DNA of 64,000 bases from Psoroptes ovis. Taxonomy: Eukaryota; Arthropoda; Arachnida; Sarcoptiformes; Psoroptidae. The notes under the pieces are model-generated. The model saw only the letters and a list, made by a program, of their open reading frames with translations, made no database searches and had not been told where the DNA came from. Location of the stretch: the NCBI GenBank assembly GCA_002943765.1, contig PQWQ01000004.1:1-64000 (forward strand), in the 5' to 3' direction. Shown here piece after piece: positions 11,478 through 25,000 of the stretch (positions are counted from its first letter, which is position 1; each line of letters starts with the position of its first letter). Position numbers and translations under genes: made by a program.

Positions 11478-12000
11478 GTTTATTTTTATTTTCATTTTCA
11501 TTCATTCATTTAAAATCAAAACTCATTTCATTTTATGAATGCGCATTCTCGTCAATGATTCATTTTTTGATGCAGTGAGATGTTGTCCACTGACTAATCT
11601 CCTTCGACAAACACAATGTGAAATATTTAAAAAAAGTTGCCATTCCACTATCATTATTTGATGGTGCACAAAATATATTTGAATCATATAAGATGTTTAA
11701 ATAGAAAATATTTAGCCTTGAATAGTCAATACATTTATTGATTGAAAAAATAGCAATTGAAATTACATGCATCCAACAAGCAATGAATCAAAGTATCATT
11801 TGAGAGGGATTGGAAATTTGTGTGATTCACAAGTATTTCTGAGTGAATCGATTCGATAATTATATGAGATATATATCATGAGTATATACATAGTGACACA
11901 CATCGATTACAATCAATCGGAGCACCAAAAATGATACTTTTTACACCAAATTGAGTTGATCATTTCATCATTTAAATTTGTTGTATTGATTGTATTAACA
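11478..12000. other. Intergenic spacer RNASEH1-DNAJC12
   Basis: This spacer holds the end of the RNASEH1 transcript and the upstream region of DNAJC12. The minus-strand open frame at 11560-11772 matches no family I recognise and has noncoding composition. I see no other gene. Confidence 0.5.
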
Positions 12001-12006
12001 TATAAA
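12001..12006 (+). promoter_or_regulatory. TATA-like element upstream of DNAJC12
   Basis: TATAAA lies 51 nt upstream of the DNAJC12 start codon, which would give a start site near 12030 and a very short 5' UTR. In DNA this AT-rich, TATAAA occurs often by chance; only the position makes it plausible. Confidence 0.3.
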
Positions 12007-12056
12007 TTTCATCATTTGACATTTGAATTGATTACGAATCGAAATCAAAATCTAAA

Positions 12057-12667
12057 ATGTTTGTCAATGAAATTCTTAAAGAAACAAAGGGTGAAAAAAA
12101 ATTAAATTATTATCAAATATTAGGATGTGATAGAACATCGACGGTAAATATATTAATATTAAATTTGAAAATGAAAATATGACTAATCAATTCATTTCAA
12201 ATATAACACAGACTGAACAAATATTGGCTGAATATCGTAATCGTGTATTAAGGTTACATCCGGATAAATTGCATTCAAATACGGAAAACAGCTCGACTGA
12301 TGAAAATAAACCGAATGATGAACAATTTTGTCAATTATTAAAGGCTAAAAATTGTCTTATTGATGTTGATAAACGTAAACAATATGATCGTTGGCTCGAT
12401 TCAGGTCTAACCATTTCATTCGAAACATTTGAACGATTGTCAGCAAATCATAAATGTCAACATACATCTATTCATTGGATGAAATCGACGAATAACAATT
12501 TACCTAAAGCTATTACTTCGGCTGAAAATTCAAGTGACACCGATCGACTATTCAATGACAATGCTAATCTAAATAAACAATTATTCATTGATCCTATCGA
12601 TAGTTTTCGTTCGGAACCATACACTAAAGATAATGTATTGAATATGTTTAGAAATTATCAAATTTGA
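12057..12667 (+). CDS. DNAJC12: J-domain co-chaperone DNAJC12, 2 exons
   Basis: Exons 12057-12143 and 12212-12667 with a 68-bp intron (donor ACG|GTAAAT, acceptor CACAG|ACT), phase 0, giving 180 aa (human about 198). The J domain spans about residues 17-72: NYYQILGCDRTST begins it in exon 1, the HPD motif that stimulates Hsp70 ATPase is at 45-47 (RLHPDK), and KRKQYDRWLDSGL closes it. The DNAJC12-specific part follows: FETFERLSANHKCQHTSIHW, and a C-terminal FRNYQI resembling, from memory, the conserved FRNYEI end of vertebrate DNAJC12. In mammals this protein helps Hsc70 fold phenylalanine, tyrosine and tryptophan hydroxylases; the same role here is inference. It runs tail-to-tail with the receptor kinase gene, 386 bp apart. 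Confidence 0.9.
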
Positions 12668-12879
12668 GAATTAGACCTATCATCAACTCATTTGAATGGG
12701 ACACTGAGACTGATAAACAGATCTTCGGCACATGTTGTTATAATTGAAACAATTTAGTCAATTTTTTTAATCTAACTGATGAAAAACAAATCATTTTTTT
12801 ATTAGATTTTCAAAATGCAAATGACGACACATAAAAATAATTGAAAAATGTACAAATAATTGAATTGATTCATGAACAA

Positions 12880-12885
12880 AATAAA
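12880..12885 (+). terminator. Candidate poly(A) signal for DNAJC12
   Basis: AATAAA lies 212 nt after the DNAJC12 stop codon. A short TGAA microsatellite follows (about 12899-12922). Confidence 0.4.
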
Positions 12886-13005
12886 CATTTGATGAAAATG
12901 AATGAATGAATGAATGAATGAATACATATTTACCTGTGTAAATTAATGACAAAAATATGAAATAAGCTGCATCATTTCATTTTAAACAATTGAGATCGAT
13001 CAAAA

Positions 13006-13011
13006 TTTATT
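13006..13011 (-). terminator. Poly(A) signal for MET-like kinase gene
   Basis: TTTATT on the plus strand is AATAAA on the minus strand, 42 nt beyond the stop codon at 13054-13056. Confidence 0.5.
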
Positions 13012-13053
13012 TAGAAAATATCATTCCATCATCCATAATCTGATTCACAAGTT

Positions 13054-16000
13054 TCAAAGACGATTCGTTGGCGCCAAAGTGCCACTCTTATTATTATCGA
13101 TTGAATATTGATTAAACATCATTTGTATGTTATTATTCTTATTATGTTCAGAATCTGATCTAATAATCATATGATTATGATCATCAATCGATGCTTGATT
13201 GTGTTCTTGATGATGATCATTCGAAATTATTTGCGGTGGTTTTATTGAAAACATTGTTTCTCGTTGGGCTGCTGCCGGTGTTTGTGATGGTTGCGATCTG
13301 GGTACATTATAATCAAATTGATTAATAAATGATGATTGCGATGGTTGATTGGTGTTGAAATTAAATGGTGAATTAGGCGGCAATGATGTTGCCTCTAAGT
13401 AAGGTGGTGGACTTTGATTGCCATCATTTGATATCATCATTGATTGTATTCGTGAAGTATTATTATTATTATTATTATTATTAGCATTAACATCATTATT
13501 TTCATCATTTTCTTCGATTCCGAATATTTTGTTAAATAATGGATCATATAATTGTTGATTCGGAGATTGTTCTGGAGTGATTAACGATCCAGCTTGAATA
13601 GATGGCGAGCCATTGATCAAATGGCTGGTGTCTGAATCATCAACACCAATCGACTGATGTGTTGGTGAGTTTGAATGTTGTTGTTGTTGTTGTGAATGTG
13701 GATGTTGGTAATCATTGATTTGTAAATTATGATTAATGTAACACATCTGATATAAATCATTATCGCTTAATTGTTTTTTTGATTGATAATTATTGCGTAG
13801 TTTTTCATAACAACTAGACAAATGATTGTGCATATTATTGTCATTGAAATTGGTGAACAAAATCGAAGCATTATGTGAATCATTGGTTAAGAATGGTTGA
13901 CTATCCAACAAAAATTGTGTCGAAGCATGAATCGGTGATGGAGAAATTGATTGCGACGGTGGTGTTGATGGCAATAACGTCATAGTGGTGTTAGCTGTGT
14001 TCAACAATGATTGTTGATGTTGTAGTTGCTGAATTCGACTCATGTCAGCACGTTTCTCTCTGAACAGCCTCGTTATTTCATCTAAATTTTCAACTATTTC
14101 TCTAAATGTAGGCCTTTCATCGGGATTAGGCAGCCAACACTTAAGGTTAAGGATCCATAATATGTCGAGCATAATGGGCTTTTCTAAACGATAACCCGCT
14201 TCTAAATAATTAACCAGGTCTGAAAGACTTTTCAAATTTTTTAACGAGCCATATGGCACCATTCCACGTGTATACAATTCCCAAACCAGCACTCCGTATG
14301 ACCAAACATCTGATTTAGTGGTGAAACGATTCTCTTTAAGCGATTCGATTGCCATCCATCGGAATGGTAGCTCTGTATCATTATTGATCACTTTGTAATA
14401 ATTTTTGTCAGTTTCATAACAGCGTGATAAGCCAAAATCACTGATTTTAACATTAAAATTTTTATCCATCAAACAATTACGTGCAGCTAAATCTCTGTGT
14501 ACGAAATTTCTCTGCGATAAATAATCCATGCCTAAATTGATGATAATTCATTACAGACAATAATCCATTAACAATCAATCACAAACATACCTAAAGCGAT
14601 TTGTCTCGAATAATTAATCAAATCACAAATTCGCGGTGAATTAGCATTATTAGCAACATATGCACGAAGATCACCATGGTCCATCAATGGTGTGATCAGA
14701 GCTAAGGATGGCATCTGATATGGACCCAATAATGGTTTAATAATAGTCACATATTTAAGTGACATGACATTTGGATGATTAAAATCTTTCATTATGTTCA
14801 TCTCTTTCAGTAATAATTGTGTATGCGATACATTTTTAATTGTTTTAACAGCAAAATAATTACTATCATCATTATCTAATTGTCCTTTATAAACTATGCC
14901 ATAATTTCCTGAACCCAATGATTCCAATATTTTTAATCGTGAATTGTCATATATTAATTTATTTTCTCTTATCAATTGTTCACGCATTTCTAAACCATTC
15001 TCAATCGATTCAAAATATTCATCTATCATCAATTTAACATTGATGAATAATAATAATAATAATAATTAAAATTCAAATCAAAAAACCAATCAACATGAAA
15101 AATCATCATACCTAATAATCGTTGCGTTTCATTCGGTGACAATTCATTCATAGACATTTGGCTAATCATATTATATTCATTATTATTATTTGTTTTATCA
15201 TCGGGCAAATGTTGTCGTACATAAAACCAAATGAAACAAAAACATGCAAATAATAATGTGATCATCGATGTGAAACCAATGATCAAGAATGGCATTAAAA
15301 ATTTTGATTTATTCATTTCTGGTTCGAATAACATTTTGCCCAATCTATGTATGATGAGTGATGATTATTAATGAAATGTGTGAATTAAAAATTTCGAAAT
15401 TCACTTACATTGTGTGATTAGACCCGAGAGTGACAGAAACATTCATTGGTTCATGAAGAATATTAATCAACTGTTCGTCATCAATATCAACAATACAATC
15501 TAAATGATTATCATAACTATTTTGTAATTTACAATCGAAAGTATTATTGAGCTGTATTTGAATGGGATAATCATTATTTTTTATATTTGACAAATGATAA
15601 CCATATAATTTTATGAGACGATCATTTTGTGAAATTATCATATATTGCTCTTCATCACTGGGAAGTGGCAAAAATTTTGGTTCATAATATTCAAATTGTA
15701 TTTTACCAGAAATATCATTAATGTTATCCAAAAATAAACGATATTCAAATTGATTTCGATTAAAATAATCTTCATTGTCGATATTTAACCATTTCAATGA
15801 CGGTATCATACAAGATAGAAATGATGATCGAGATTGTTCATGATCAATTTTACATTTAGTTATTATATGTTTGTCATGGTTTTCACCATTATCGAAAGTG
15901 GATGGCCGAACATTCATCAATAATTCTAATTCCGGATATCGAATCGAATCAAAATGTTTACCATGAAATTTGATGAATGAAGATTCATTAATAAAACCAT

Positions 16001-19000
16001 AACCAATTTTAGGATTTATTATTTGATTTGGATTTTGTCTATATTCAAATATTGTATCAAATTTGATTGTTTCATTTTGATTTGAATTATCGAATAAATG
16101 AAATCTCATTTTATCGATCAATGTAAATGGATCCATCAAAAATTGTTTGCCATACATCAAATTATTGTGATTATAATAATAATAATCTCTATTTTTATTA
16201 TGATTATGTCTTCGATGACGAATATTGCCATGTTCATTTCTTTTGTTTGACAAAATATTATCTCTCATCTCTTCACATGTTCGATAATTCCAATCATCAT
16301 CATAATCATCAAGCAATTTATCGATCAATTCAAACGATAATTCTAAAGGATTATGTTGATTCAATTTAATTTGAAAATTATCAATTTTGAAAAATAATTT
16401 TTTAAATTTAGGATGTATTGATTGATTATTGACATTGATTTTGCTTGTTTCACATATAATATAATGGTCATGTTTCAATAACTGAAATGAAATGAATATA
16501 TGAATATTAGCTCAATTATAACTAAAACTTGATGAAAAACTTACTACTTGACAATCAAGTCCACCTAAACTGATTACTGTTTGTGTACCAATATTTAAAT
16601 GTCTGCCAATTAATAATATTTTAGTGCCACCAATGAAAGGTCCGTACGTTGGATGCATACCACAAATGACTGGCGTAGTGAAACGAAATTTATCTTTCAA
16701 TTCGATTTCACCTTCGATATGATATTTACGCAAAGAATAATTGTAATTATCTTTGGCAAAAAATCTAATGGTAGCATCTGTCTCTTCAAAATAATCACCA
16801 TCTTCTTCATAATTATCAATGCGACAACGTGCAAATGTATCGTTTCTTTCGATCACTGTACAATTGCGTTCATTTAATTGTATTCTCAAATCAGTATTTC
16901 TACTATCATGCAATGATAATTTTGAATCGCCAAAATTTTGTCCATAAAACACTAATTCACTGCCACCTTGTAATGGACCTTGTTTAGGTTCATAAGAAAA
17001 AACAACTGGTGGACATGATTTCAATGGCAAGTAATGATCGTTGATCGACCGTTTGGCAACACATTTATTCTGATGCCAATAACATTCTTCATTGTGTATT
17101 TTGATGGATGTAAAACAAGATGAACATGTTTTATATATTGAACATGATAATATTGGATAACGTATCAATTGATTGGCTGTCAATAAATAAAAAGTCGATG
17201 TCTTATAATCGAATGTTATGTTTTGCATTGTCATTAAGGCACTGTCAACTTTCAAACAATAACTTGTTCTCATTTCATGATCCATTTGTTTGATCAATTT
17301 ACACAGATATTTACGTAGTGTACCGAAGAATAAATGTTGATAATTATTTACTATTATTGATCCGATTGTCGTTATATGATCTGTTTGAAATAATTAAACA
17401 AACATTAATTAACATTAAACAAAATATTGGACATTTTCATTATCAAACCTTTTTCAATTTGAAATATTTTTCGTCCTTTCAATGGTTTAGATATTTGTAT
17501 GTAACGATTAAGACTGGTATGTAAACATCCATTCATAATTTGTTTAGAATTCTCATGACAAACATATTCATCAATCAATTTTTCGATCGATTTTCCACGT
17601 CCACTTTGACATAAATGAAAACCTTGTCGAAAATGTTGAGATATTTGTTCCATTGAATACTGACAAACAATTGATTTTCCACCATTTTCTGGTCCATCAT
17701 TGAATGCAATAATCAAATATGTCTTATTGTTACTGCTATTTTCATCATCTAAATCAAAACCATCATATTCATTGCCAACTAGTGATACAGATAGATGAGC
17801 TGTGTGTGCTATGGACAGATTATCACATTTTAATGTCGATTCCATATAAGAATTCAATGATGTGGGATCATTTTCACATAGACGACCTAAACGTAAATAG
17901 TTTTGATTGAAATGTTCTTCGTTGAATAAAAAATAGGCATAATTATCGTGATTAAAACCAGTCACAAATTTAAATTGATAATTGCTCGATTTCAATTTGA
18001 TTCGTGAACATTCTGGATTTTTACGTCGTACATAACGAAAACCGTTCGCTGTCAATTCTCGTGCAGTAATAAAAGGCAATTGTAAATTTTCAGCACGTCC
18101 ATCATCTGAATAAGCCGTATAAATAGTGGTTTTATCATCAAATTTGCCAAAAAACATCAATGAACCATGTGGTCCATCCGAAGTCGTTATGAAATTGATC
18201 GGTTTTAAATATAAATCATAATCAGTTTCCGTGTTGATTCGATTTTTATTATAATCACCAATTAATTGCATTCTTGGTGTTGTCATTTTCTATTCGATAA
18301 CAAAAATCAAATGATTCAATAGTCATTCAAATCAAAAGAACCTTCATTTAATGTGATACATACATTGAAATCTATTTCACATTCACCATACACATTGGTC
18401 ACATTGGTTCCATAAATTTTTTCATTTGTAAAATTTTTCGATACTTGTGTACATAAACCACAACGATTTGTACCACAAACATAAATATTGGAATCATATT
18501 CAAATATTTGTATAATACTATTATTGGTTTCTTTTGTATTCACATCAAATTCATTCGAATAGTAAGGCTGACAATTCTTATTTATTTTATATGGTCCTTG
18601 TGGCAATTGTTTTGCATATTCAACAAATTTAAAATCATTCGCATCATCATCTTTGATAAGATCAACACGATAAACATGATTAACACTGCCAATGAAAAAT
18701 TCATTCATTTCACTTCGATATACGGTGAAAAATTGTTGTTTATTTGATTTAGTAAAATTGATTAATTGAATATCGTTATTCAAATACAATTCTGGCCGTA
18801 TGTCTAATGGTGGATTTACATCCCAATTATCATCATGTCGAATTGATTTTTTACGTACATTATCACGAGATCGCTGTCGCATAGATTGTTGTTGATTGTA
18901 CTGCTGTGATGATGATCCAATATTCAATGATAATGATTGAAAACGTTTGGTTAAATATTCGATCGAAGATGTATTATCACTGACATTAATTTGATTATAA

Positions 19001-19086
19001 ATACATAAAATCATTATCATTATTATTAATATTGCTTTTGATTGATTTGCCATTGCTTGTTTTGTTGTTTGTACATTAAAATACAC
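13054..19086 (-). CDS. MET/RON-family receptor tyrosine kinase, 7 exons, 1871 aa
   Basis: Exons (minus): 18364-19086, 17449-18289, 16545-17380, 15409-16481, 15112-15344, 14591-15022, 13054-14531; introns 59-89 bp, all GT-AG, every phase closes. Order: signal peptide (best start MANQSKAILIIMIMILCIYN at residue 12, or the upstream M1), sema propeller to about 590, cysteine-rich PSI (about 601-644), a run of IPT/TIG domains (clear at PVVFSYEPKQGPLQGGSELV and VICGMHPTYGPFIGGTKIL, weaker in exon 4), transmembrane helix about 1173-1199, tyrosine kinase about 1262-1535. Sema+PSI+IPT+kinase is unique to MET/RON. Kinase landmarks: LGSGNYG (1271-1277), AVK K1295, IMKDFNHPNV, MDHGDLR, HRDLAARN (D1393), DFG (D1411), tandem Y1424-Y1425 in the activation loop as in MET, and RFTTKSDVWSYGV. 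The tail (about 1540-1871) is Q/N-rich and holds YINH at 1644. The likely role is a cell-surface receptor; the ligand is unknown. All catalytic residues are present. Confidence 0.93.
13457..13485 (-). repeat. ATT/AAT triplet run coding for polyasparagine
   Basis: A TTA/TAA triplet run inside the last exon of the receptor kinase gene encodes a run of about nine asparagines in the cytoplasmic tail. It is the same kind of microsatellite that fills the noncoding half of the window, and its length is likely variable. Confidence 0.8.
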
Positions 19087-22000
19087 TTTATATTAAAATA
19101 TATTAATCAATTATTATTTCATTTGTCTTTAATGTGAAAATTCATCTGAAAATATAGAAAATTACGTATTAATAATTGATTGATAAATCATTCATCTAAT
19201 GAATTATAAAATCATTTTTCTCAAACAAACAGACACACAATTAACGTGAAAAATTAACTTGAAATCAATAATTGAATACATTTATTGAAATTATATAAAT
19301 CAATTTTATTATGTAATGCTTTACCAATAATTCTTAGGTGTTTAATTATCAAACTTTCGATACATTTTTAGCTGAAATAATAATGTATGAGATTGCAAAT
19401 TGAGTTTTATCGCTAAATTGTTAGTCATTCAATCGAAATTTTCATGAAAATCGATAAATAAATAATCGACAATCAATGGTTACCAAGGCAATGAAAAAAA
19501 AGGAAATTTTTAAACATCAGAAAAATATATTTCTAAAATAATGCGACCTATGATTCACTAGACGACACAAATTCAAACTATTCAATGGAAATAGTGCTAA
19601 TGCTTACGTGTTTGAGCCAAATTGAATTAATTGAAAAATTTATCTAAATTCATTTAAGAATGTTGAAATAGCTCTAAAAAAAAATTTGATCATAAGTGAT
19701 ATTTGTTTATTATTTTCCAGATCTCAATGAATCATAATACCACAATGCCATTCAACACTTGAAATCAGATAAAATGATTCATCAATCATTAATCATTTGG
19801 ACAAATTCAGACAAACGGATATGTAAATCATTCAATTTCATAGATACGATCGTCAAAATTTCAAACATTGAACTTACATTTGATACATTCTTGAAGATGG
19901 TGTCACAAATATTGATCGAAAATTTTTGGACATTTCAAAATCATAAATGACTGGGATTTGGAATTGTATTATAATGTTTATAATGTTAAAAACTAGTTTT
20001 TTAATCAACAAAAACAAACAATTATCATTGATTGATATTGATAAACAAACAGTAGCTTTGATAATGTGTGAAAAAAAGTATATGAACAAATTTGTGTTTG
20101 AAAGAAAAAAAACAAAACAATTAACAAATACCATAAATGACATTAATCGAATGAGTGACGACTGATTGTTGATTTATTTAAAATATAAACATATCAATTT
20201 ACTTGTGTTACGCTTACGAAATTAACGAATATGATTCGAATGGTCATAAAATAATGTCAGGAAACGGATTACGGATCAATCAATTAAAATTTGCTGTTGT
20301 TTGTTTGATATTTGAAAATTTATTTTGATTATTCCGAGAATTTCACTGAAAACACTTGAAGCGCTAAGCAAGAAATTTTAAAATAAATTTGGCTTGAAAA
20401 AAAAATTTTTGCAAAGTCTTTTTGAAATAATTTTAAAATGTTTCTAAAATCAATTTCATTATTTTTCATATACATAAACTTGGTGATATGCTTATTTTGA
20501 ATTTAAATTGAAAGCATTCACAACGAGTGTATTAAATAAAACTTAATGCAGAATTACATTTACATTCAAATACATGAACACTGAATACACACACCAATAT
20601 TCACACCCGTACGTTAAAGATTTTTCAATGTTTATACATTTTGATCATAAAGCTATGATTTTTCAATAGGTCCAATGAATTGATTACTAATTCTTATTTC
20701 AAGTCCATAATTTAGGATGATTGTCTGAAAGCTTTCACATGGCAATTGATTGTCTCTGGATTTCATTTGTGCTTTTAGCATCATTTCACAGTCTCATCTG
20801 GTGATGATTCAGCAAAGTTATTTCTGCATATTTCATTCATTCTTAATTCGATTACATTCGGTGAATATTTTAAATTTTATTGAAAACGTAATAATCAACA
20901 AATTTAATGAAAAAACAAATAAAATAAAGACAATATTTTCATTTTTTTTTTTGTTGATGACAAATATTGGTTGATCTAATGTGTATGGGACAGAAACTTG
21001 TTTCTTATTTGTAATATTTGATTGCAAGAATCAAAATACAGGTTTTCGATGCGTTTGCGTATACATATCAATCAATAGAATCGATATTCTTGCCTTATCA
21101 TCGATAGATTCAATGAACTATTCTCATAAAAAAGATAGTGATCATGGTCATCGAACCGTCTGAGTGTACACCTGAATAATCAGCCGAAATTCTTTTCGAT
21201 TGTTTTGGGTGTTATTGGTTTAAAGAATTTACTTATTTCATTCAAATAATACAAAAACTACAACCTTTCATTTATTATTCATTGTGTTTATGACCGATGA
21301 CTAATTGAATTTTATGACCATAATACAATTTTTCGTAATCATCATTGAAATAAGTATTTTAAAAAATTTTTTCAACCCTTAATTCCATTCGTTATTGTCT
21401 AGCAATATTACAATATATTTACATTTGGTTCGAATTTAATTTGTCAATCAAATAAATTTAGGGCTATAACTTGTAAATGATTCCAATGATTCATTCAAAG
21501 AGTTTTCAAAGTATAGTTTTCGAACAAACAAAATTTCAACTACAAAAATGATAAAGCCGGAAAAAGCCTAAAATCTTTATTCTTCAATTCATTTATTTCT
21601 ATGAAATGCATTCTGGATTCTATTTTTGGTATATTATGAGAATACGAATATTCGTTTTGCTTTATTCAATGTTTATTTTTTTCCTATTAAACAGTATTTC
21701 ACAAATTGTGTGATTAGAAATATAATTTTTTTGCCAAAACTTTTCATTTTCTTAAATCAAGTAACTGATAATTTATTTGTAAAAAAAAATCAAAAACTTA
21801 CCCTCAATTTATGTTATGCTTTTGATGCATTCATTCACTGAACATTAAATGAAAATTAAACGAATATTGTTTTGATGAATTTTTTGCACCGGTATTCAAA
21901 GTGTTAATTTGGAATATCACTTGGAAATTGCACTTTGTTCCTGTTGAAATAAATGTTTTGAATAAAAAGTGACGATTAGAACCAATTTCAAATTGAAAAC

Positions 22001-25000
22001 TCACATTTGTCACATAATCAACGGAACAATCAGTAAAATATTCGATTGATGCAGAAAATCGATTGAAATGGCAAAGATTTTTCAATTAATATATCATTTA
22101 AAATACTTTGTCCAATTAATAAGACAATAGGCATAATTATCAATTAAATGTGTGCAGGTAATCAAACTGATTGTTTATCTCAATTGATTTTAGCTGATAA
22201 ATTGTAATACGCTTTACCATCAAATTCAATAGTTTTGTTATTTGATAAATTTCGTAGTTGAAAAAAAAAACACTTGGAAATTACGAGCAGCAATCATTAG
22301 AAGGCATGGATACAAGTAAAGACTGCATTCTTTGTCATTAATAATGAACAAATGCATTATTTGTATATGTGTGCATTCTGTTGCAGTCATATGTGAAATC
22401 AAAAACAAGTAAACAAGTTTGTTGTAGTAGCATTCACATTTGCAAAATGCCAAATTTATAAAATAAATAACTTTAAATTGATTATTTATTTATTTATATC
22501 TGATTCATAAATATTTTCACTGAATAACGGATTTTTCTTAATACTACAAGGTTATTTTCAATTTTTAACAAATATTGAACTATTTGTTTAATTGTTTATT
22601 TATAATCTAACATTTATTTCTTCAGGTATTTTTTTTTTTTGTGCAAAAATCTATCGATGCCATCTATTATTTTTTGAAAAAACAAATAAAGACATTCACT
22701 ACAGCCAACTTGTGATGTGAAAATAAAACATATTGACATTCAATTTATTTTCTATAGCAAAAGAGGGCAGTATTTTTTCTAGATTATCAATGAAATTATG
22801 ATGAATCTTAAAGAAAAAAAAATATTTTATTTAAATCAGAATTCCATGTTCCACAAAACCTACGAAAGTGCATGATGCCAGACGAATGAAAGTAAGTCGA
22901 ATTGACCTAAAAGCCTAAAGGCCAATCTGCAAACACACGTAGGTATATATTTATTTGTAAATCAAAGTTTCAAAATATATAAACACATTAATGTATATAT
23001 ATTTAAATGTTTTGCTAATTACATTTGATCATACAAGCTTTACAACATTATGTTTGATTTATCATATCTCAAATTCATAATAATCAGTCTATGTCCATAA
23101 TACATTCGATAAGATTTTTCAAGATGATCATATATATAAAAAAGCTTCAAGAGAAAATGAAAAAATCGTGATGAAAAAAAAAAATTCATCAACAAAATTG
23201 AATGATTCGTGATTTTGGTGGAAAATTTGAATTTCAGTCATACTAATTGAAGACTAATCAATAACCAAAAAAAACGTATCAAAATGATATTAAAATTGAT
23301 GTGAATATATTTATTTTGTGCCAAAATTAAAATTCGAACATTGTTACAGGTATTGCACACTCCTCAGCAAAAAAAAAAAAAAAATAATAATAATCTTTCC
23401 AAAATGTTTTTCGATTTTTTTGCAATCATTTAGATACAAACAAATTAAACATAATTTGATCGAAATATATTTTTATCTATTTGTTTGGTTGGTTACCACC
23501 TGGTCATCATTACAAGCCATACTATTCTAGCTTTAACCATGGACGTGTTTTTTCCGAAAGAATACGGATGCTACAAATTTTTTATTTTTTTTTTTGCTTC
23601 AAAAGAATCGTGAATGTTTGGAATTAAGAATTTTACCACGATTATTCATCGAATCATATTAATGATGTTTTCATGAATTTGCAATTCATTTCATTTCATT
23701 TCATTCATTCATCACATTTATTATTAGTTCAATTTAGTTTGCCATTAAACTAATCATTCAGCGCTTTATTTTTCATACAGGTGTTAACATTTGATTGGAA
23801 AAATCCATTCAATTATTTGAGGTTTTGCATTTGTTTTGTTTTTTTTTTTTTTTTGCAATTCTATTGATTGATTTTCAAAATTCATTTATTTGATATTATC
23901 GTTCGTGATCAATAATTTCTACCGTATACGACATCTTTCGATTATTTAATTTGAAATGATCCATTCTACTGACATTGAGAGTATTTGTTCATATTTTTCA
24001 CTTAATTCAATTTTAAATATCGAAATTTATGAAATGCAAATGCATAACGAATTTGGACTCAAATCAATGTTGCTGCCTCTGGCCTTGCATTGCATAATAA
24101 AACATTTGACCTTTTCAAAAATAATGTCAAATGTGATTTAAAAATTATTTTTGTCAGTATTTCCCAATCAGCAATGATAATGCAAAGAATCAATAAAATA
24201 AAATCATATCATATTCATTCATCTTTTAATGCATTAATTATTCGAACGGTCATCGTGTGAGTTCCATTTTGAAATGAAAAAACATTTAAACTTTTTCCAT
24301 TTTGACCACAAAAATTTTAAGAAATTATCTTCAATGGTTTTTTTTTTGGTGGCTGATGGAATTGTGCAAAAAGTGCAAAAACATATTTATCAAATAATAT
24401 GAGCAATAAAAACAAAATAATCAATCAATCAATAACCATTGATCATTCTTGAAATGTGCATTTATTCAGTGAAATATTGATCGAAATAATGATATCTAAT
24501 CATCAAACAAAAAGTATCTTTATTCACAACATTTGAATAAATAATGCATAACAAATAAATTGATTACTATCAGTATTAACATTATCATGGTTGGAGACCA
24601 AGTTGCATTCTCTCTCATCATTCATCATTTATGTTTTTAAAATATTTTAATTGAATTGTTATGATAATTTCTTATGTCCTTGGCCCAAAGAATTATGGTC
24701 ACTCATGGCGGATGATCATTCATTGTTTATATTAATTTATTTCAATCATCCAAGACATTCAATCATGAATTAGATGGCGTTAGTTTGCTTTCAATTATTA
24801 GAAAAAATTGTCAGAAATTTGAAGAAGTTTCTGCTTCAAATGACAATTTTGACCCTTATGTGCTGAAGAAAAAAATTGAAATTCAATCATTGATTATGAC
24901 CTTGAATTAGACGATACAATTGATTAGTTTAAAATAAATAATTATCATCATTCGATCATGTTGTGCACCATGGAACAATTGCAAACATAAATAGATATAT

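Noticed and set aside
14145..14190. Double frameshift in the MET-like kinase C-lobe
   Set aside because: The alternative frames do not restore the expected motif, whereas the present frame keeps DxLW and LKCW in register.
15023..15111. In-frame methionines just upstream of kinase exon 6 as an alternative start
   Set aside because: They lie in an intron with a good donor and acceptor; joining exon 5 to exon 6 preserves the juxtamembrane reading frame.
13054..19086. Plexin or semaphorin plus a separate kinase gene
   Set aside because: The exons join in phase through the membrane helix into a MET-type kinase, with introns of only 59-89 bp; no plexin GAP domain or second promoter is visible.
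24660..24720. Short minus-strand frame MSDHNSLGQGHKK with a good start context
   Set aside because: Fourteen codons only, no donor site at its end; indistinguishable from chance.
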